64,000 bases of DNA from Amnibacterium sp. CER49 (GTDB taxonomy: Bacteria; Actinomycetota; Actinomycetes; Actinomycetales; Microbacteriaceae). Positions 61,070-64,000 of this stretch are shown piece after piece. The notes under the pieces are model-generated. The model was given only the letters and a program-made list of their open reading frames with translations, was not told the DNA's origin and did not search any database. Position numbers and translations under genes: made by a program. Location of the stretch: positions 248,001-312,000 of the forward strand of contig NZ_JARVWQ010000002.1 of the NCBI RefSeq assembly GCF_029846255.1, read 5' to 3'. How positions within the stretch are numbered: the stretch's first letter is position 1; each line of letters begins with the position of its first letter.

Positions 61070-62314
61070 GTGACGGAGCCGCTTGCTGCCGCGTTCGCGG
61101 ACGAGTGGGGGCGCGTCGTCGCCACCCTCGTCCGCGTCACCGGCGACTGGGCGCTCGCCGAGGACGCCGCGGCCGAGGCGTTCGCCGCGGCCGCCGTCAC
61201 CTGGCAGCGCGACGGCGTGCCCCGCTCGCCCGGCGCGTGGCTCACGACCGTCGCGCGCAACCGCGCGCTCGATCGGCTCCGGCGCGCCGCCACCGAACGC
61301 TCGGCGCTCGAGTCCATCGCGGCGCTGCAGGAGACCCGGGGCAGCGGAGGGGAGGAGGACGCCGTGGAGCCCGACGACGTGCCCGACGACCGCCTGCGCC
61401 TGGTCTTCACGTGCTGCCACCCGGCGCTGCCGCTCGAGACGCGGGTCGCGCTCACGCTGCGCACCCTCTGCGGCCTCACGGTCGACGAGATCGCGGCGGC
61501 CTTCGGCGTCGCCGAGCCCGCGATGGCGAAGCGGCTCGTTCGGGCTCGGCAGAAGATCCAGCGCGCGCACATCCCGTACCGGGTGCCGAGCGGCGCCGCC
61601 CTGCCCGAGCGGCTCGCCGGCGTGCTCGCGGTGCTCTACCTGCTCTTCACCGAGGGCTACGCGCCGAGCGGCGGCGACGACGTGGTGCGGCCGTCGCTGT
61701 CGGGCGAGGCGATCCGCCTCACGCGGGTGCTCGCGACGCTGATGCCGGGGGAGCCGGAGGTGCTCGGCCTCCTCGCGCTCGAGGTGCTGCAGGACTCGCG
61801 CCGCGCGGCGCGGACCACGGCGGACGGCGCGCTCGTCCCGCTCGAGGAGCAGGACCGCGGCCGCTGGGACGCGGACCGGATCGCGGAGGGCCGGCGCGCG
61901 CTCGAGGCCGCCGACCGGCTCGGCGGCCCGGCGGGTCCCTACCTGCTGCAGGCGCGGATCGCGGCTGAGCACGCCCGCGGCGACGCGGCGGACAAGCACG
62001 CGATCCTCCGCTCGTATGACGCACTCGTGTCGCTCACGCCGTCGCCCTACGTGGCGCTCGCGCGGGCGATCGCGGTCGGGGCCGCCGACGGGCCCGACGC
62101 GGGCCTCGGCGCGCTCGCCCGGCTCCGCGCGACGGGTGCGCTGCCCGGCAACCACTACCTGCCCGCCGCGGAGGCGGACCTGCTGCGCCGCGCGGGCCGG
62201 CACGGCGAGGCGGCGGCCGCCTACCGCAGCGCGCTCGACCTCGTGCGCAACGGGGCCGAGCGCGACTTCCTCGAGCGACGGCTCGCGGAGGTCGCGCCCG
62301 GCCCGCGTCCCTGA
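61070..62314 (+). CDS. ECF42-type RNA polymerase sigma factor with TPR-like C terminus
   Basis: A 414-residue sigma factor. Sigma2 has DWALAEDAAAEAFAAAAVTW and PGAWLTTVARNRALDRLRRA; sigma4 has RVALTLRTLCGLTVDEIAAA and EPAMAKRLVRARQKIQRA. Between and after them are the ECF42 features VFTCCHPALPLETRVA and LYLLFTEGYAP. The C-terminal half (about 240-410) forms TPR-like helices (YALxxL, HGEAAAAYRSALDLVRN). In the group this tail is needed for activity. It follows the DGPF gene by 24 nt and is probably in the same operon. The GTG has a GAAGCT box six nt before it. Confidence 0.93.
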   Translation: MTEPLAAAFADEWGRVVATLVRVTGDWALAEDAAAEAFAAAAVTWQRDGVPRSPGAWLTTVARNRALDRLRRAATERSALESIAALQETRGSGGEEDAVEPDDVPDDRLRLVFTCCHPALPLETRVALTLRTLCGLTVDEIAAAFGVAEPAMAKRLVRARQKIQRAHIPYRVPSGAALPERLAGVLAVLYLLFTEGYAPSGGDDVVRPSLSGEAIRLTRVLATLMPGEPEVLGLLALEVLQDSRRAARTTADGALVPLEEQDRGRWDADRIAEGRRALEAADRLGGPAGPYLLQARIAAEHARGDAADKHAILRSYDALVSLTPSPYVALARAIAVGAADGPDAGLGALARLRATGALPGNHYLPAAEADLLRRAGRHGEAAAAYRSALDLVRNGAERDFLERRLAEVAPGPRP

Positions 62315-62345
62315 GCAGGTCCTGCGCCGGCGGGTTCGGGCGGCG

Positions 62346-63755
62346 TCAGAGCAGCGGCAGCGCCGCCTCGGCCGGCTCGCCGGAGGGCAGCTGCACGGCG
62401 TGCCCGAACCGCATCAGGTTGTCCGGGTCGTAGCGGCGCTTCGCCTTCGTGATCGCGTCGTAGGCGTCCGGGCTCCAGGCGCGGGCCCGATCCTCGGCGT
62501 CTCCCGGTCGCCCGTGGAAGTTCACGAGCGTCCGCCCGGTCGACCAGGGGCGGAGCGCCTCGAGGAACGCGGCGATGGCGTCCGGCACCATCGCGGCGAT
62601 CGGCGGCGCGAGCACCCCGACCGCCTGCGTGATCCACGCGGCGTCGCGGCCCGAGACCGCGTCGAGCACCGGCGACGGCTTCCCGAGGGCACCGCCGAGC
62701 AGGCGCAGCTCGACGAGCAGCGCCGGGAACTGCTTGCCGGGCCCCGCGACGTCGAGCAGCGCGCGCTGCGCGTCCTCGTCGAAATCGGTGAGCAGCGCAC
62801 CGCCGTTCTCGAAGGGCAGGGGGTCGGCCGGATCCATGCTCACGAGGTCGACCTGCTCGTAGCCGAGCGGTCCGACCATGTCCATGACGGGCGTCGACAC
62901 GTGGCGCATCGGGGCGATGAGACGGTCGCCCTCCTCGGCGGTGCCGGGGTAGGCGAAGCGGAGGTGCACGAGGAACCGGCCGCGGATGGGCTCGGGGATG
63001 AACTCCTCCGGCGGCAGCCGCAGGAGCGCGATCGACGGGCACGCGTCGTCGGGCAGCCCGGCGACCCAGGCGCGGAAGGCGGTGAACACCTCCTCGGCGT
63101 CCTCGCCGGGGTACATGATGCTGCCGCCGTAGAAGTCGGTCAGCGGGATGAGGTCGAGCTCGAGGCCGGTGACGACGCCGAAATTGCCCTTGCCGCCCTT
63201 CAGCACGGCGAAGAGGTCGGCGTCGTGGCCGGCGTCGACGGTGCGGCTGCGGCCGTCCGGGGTGACGACGTCGATGCTGCGCACGAAGTCGGCCGCGAAG
63301 CCGAACGCGCGGCCGAGCACCGGCAGGCCCCCGCCGAGGATGTAGCCGACGATGCCGACGTCGCTGCTCGAGCCGTTCAGGGCGATGAGGCCGTGCGGCA
63401 CGATCTTCGGCAGCAGGTCCTTCCACTGCACGCCGGCGCCGACGCGGGCGGTGCGGGCGGCGATGTCGACCTCGACGTCCTTGAGCAGCCGGGTGCTGAT
63501 GAGGAGCCCGTCGTACATCGCGTCCGTGACACCGTGCCCGGTGGACTGCGCGGCGATCGGCAGCTTCTGCGCCGCCGCCCAGCGCACGCCGGCCGCGACG
63601 TCCGCGGCGCTCGCGGCCTCGAGCAGGGCGTCGGGCTCGTGCTGCACGGCGACGTTCCAGGGCCTCGCGGCTTCCGCGAAGCCCTCGTCCCCGGGCCGGA
63701 GCACCCGGCCCTCGACCTCGTCCTGCAGATCCGCGATGGCCATGGCGACCGTCAT
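62346..63755 (-). CDS. BBE-like FAD-binding oxidoreductase
   Basis: A 469-residue flavoprotein of the berberine-bridge-enzyme/FAD_binding_4 class. It has QKLPIAAQSTGHGVTDAMYD, where the His of GHG carries covalent FAD in relatives, GSSSDVGIVGYILGGGLPVL and GHDADLFAVLKGGKGNFGVV. The second FAD-attachment Cys of bicovalent members is replaced by Ser in GSSSDVG. The C-terminal BBE motif reads AYDAITKAKRRYDPDNLMRF. The substrate is unknown, perhaps a sugar or phenol. ATG at 63755 has GGGAG 6 nt upstream; longer extensions are unlikely. Confidence 0.92.
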   Translation of the reverse strand: MTVAMAIADLQDEVEGRVLRPGDEGFAEAARPWNVAVQHEPDALLEAASAADVAAGVRWAAAQKLPIAAQSTGHGVTDAMYDGLLISTRLLKDVEVDIAARTARVGAGVQWKDLLPKIVPHGLIALNGSSSDVGIVGYILGGGLPVLGRAFGFAADFVRSIDVVTPDGRSRTVDAGHDADLFAVLKGGKGNFGVVTGLELDLIPLTDFYGGSIMYPGEDAEEVFTAFRAWVAGLPDDACPSIALLRLPPEEFIPEPIRGRFLVHLRFAYPGTAEEGDRLIAPMRHVSTPVMDMVGPLGYEQVDLVSMDPADPLPFENGGALLTDFDEDAQRALLDVAGPGKQFPALLVELRLLGGALGKPSPVLDAVSGRDAAWITQAVGVLAPPIAAMVPDAIAAFLEALRPWSTGRTLVNFHGRPGDAEDRARAWSPDAYDAITKAKRRYDPDNLMRFGHAVQLPSGEPAEAALPLL

Positions 63756-64000
63756 CCGTGCTCCCGCGATGCTCAGGTGCGGCCGCGTCGCCGCACGCCG
63801 CACCGACGCTAGGGGCGCGGCGCAGGGCGAGGCCATACGTGGTTCTGCGTATCCCGGGACCTTCGGCCCTCTTGCGGCGCCTGCGCGGCGGGTCCAGCGT
63901 GACGACGGCTCCGCGGCCGCGTGCCCGGCGCCGATTGTGAGGCGTGGATGGGTGGAGCGTCGCGCGCGGCGGTCTGAGGACCGGGACCACGCGTCGGCGG
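63756..64000. other. right-edge stretch without a recognisable gene
   Basis: Non-coding or edge sequence; only low-complexity frames are open here and none looks like a gene. Confidence 0.4.

Noticed and set aside
63936-64000. Open frame from GTG running off the right end
   Set aside because: Too short, Arg-rich and without a ribosome-binding site.

Overview
The window is 64 kb of very GC-rich DNA from an actinobacterium. I infer the Microbacteriaceae or a close relative. The grounds are the codon bias, many GTG/TTG starts, a DUF222-HNH endonuclease, a DUF5997 gene beside a LysR-type sensor gene, a DUF3516 helicase, F420/flavin-type enzymes and ECF41 and ECF42-type sigma factors. I see no rRNA, tRNA, CRISPR array, integrase or transposase.

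Layout. 1-4504: a peptide-type ABC importer (ATPase cut by the left edge, two permeases, lipoprotein binding protein) with an XRE-cupin regulator upstream. 4526-9853: an MFS exporter, a membrane Ser/Thr kinase with a His/Lys/Gly-rich tail, an unrecognised regulator-like protein and an FAD monooxygenase. 9908-13726: an autoregulated membrane protein/GntR pair, an anchored alpha/beta hydrolase, and a divergent LLM oxidoreductase and PPOX protein. 13983-20823: a large LuxR-family ATPase regulator, small proteins, a methyltransferase, a divergent pair with overlapping promoters (LysR-like sensor and DUF5997), a remnant of an MMPL transporter and a VOC protein. 20820-28655: a RecB-like nuclease-helicase, an SsuABC-type sulfonate importer with an Rrf2 regulator, and a cold-shock gene with a structured leader. 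28721-30778: two secreted proteins, the second in lower-GC sequence. 31083-33653: a DUF3516 helicase.

33858-48898 is an accessory island with visibly lower GC and rare start codons. It carries an HNH endonuclease, a HhH-SNF2 helicase, a SNF2 helicase with a DUF3883 end, a DUF1156 DNA methyltransferase, a HEPN-DUF499 ATPase, a small protein that appears to start at CTG, and a protein with an IF2-N-like domain. I read it as a multi-gene restriction-modification-like phage defence system. This is the most interesting part of the window.

48997-64000 returns to core-like sequence: an ECF41 sigma factor co-transcribed with its oxidoreductase behind a matching promoter, a diacylglycerol kinase, a HEAT-repeat protein, a family 3 glycosidase, a two-component system, a truncated globin, a DUF222-HNH protein, a DGPF/YCII protein with an ECF42-type sigma factor, and a BBE-type FAD oxidase.

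Many genes lacking a Shine-Dalgarno sequence have a TAnnnT-type -10 box 6-7 nt before the start codon, which suggests leaderless transcripts.
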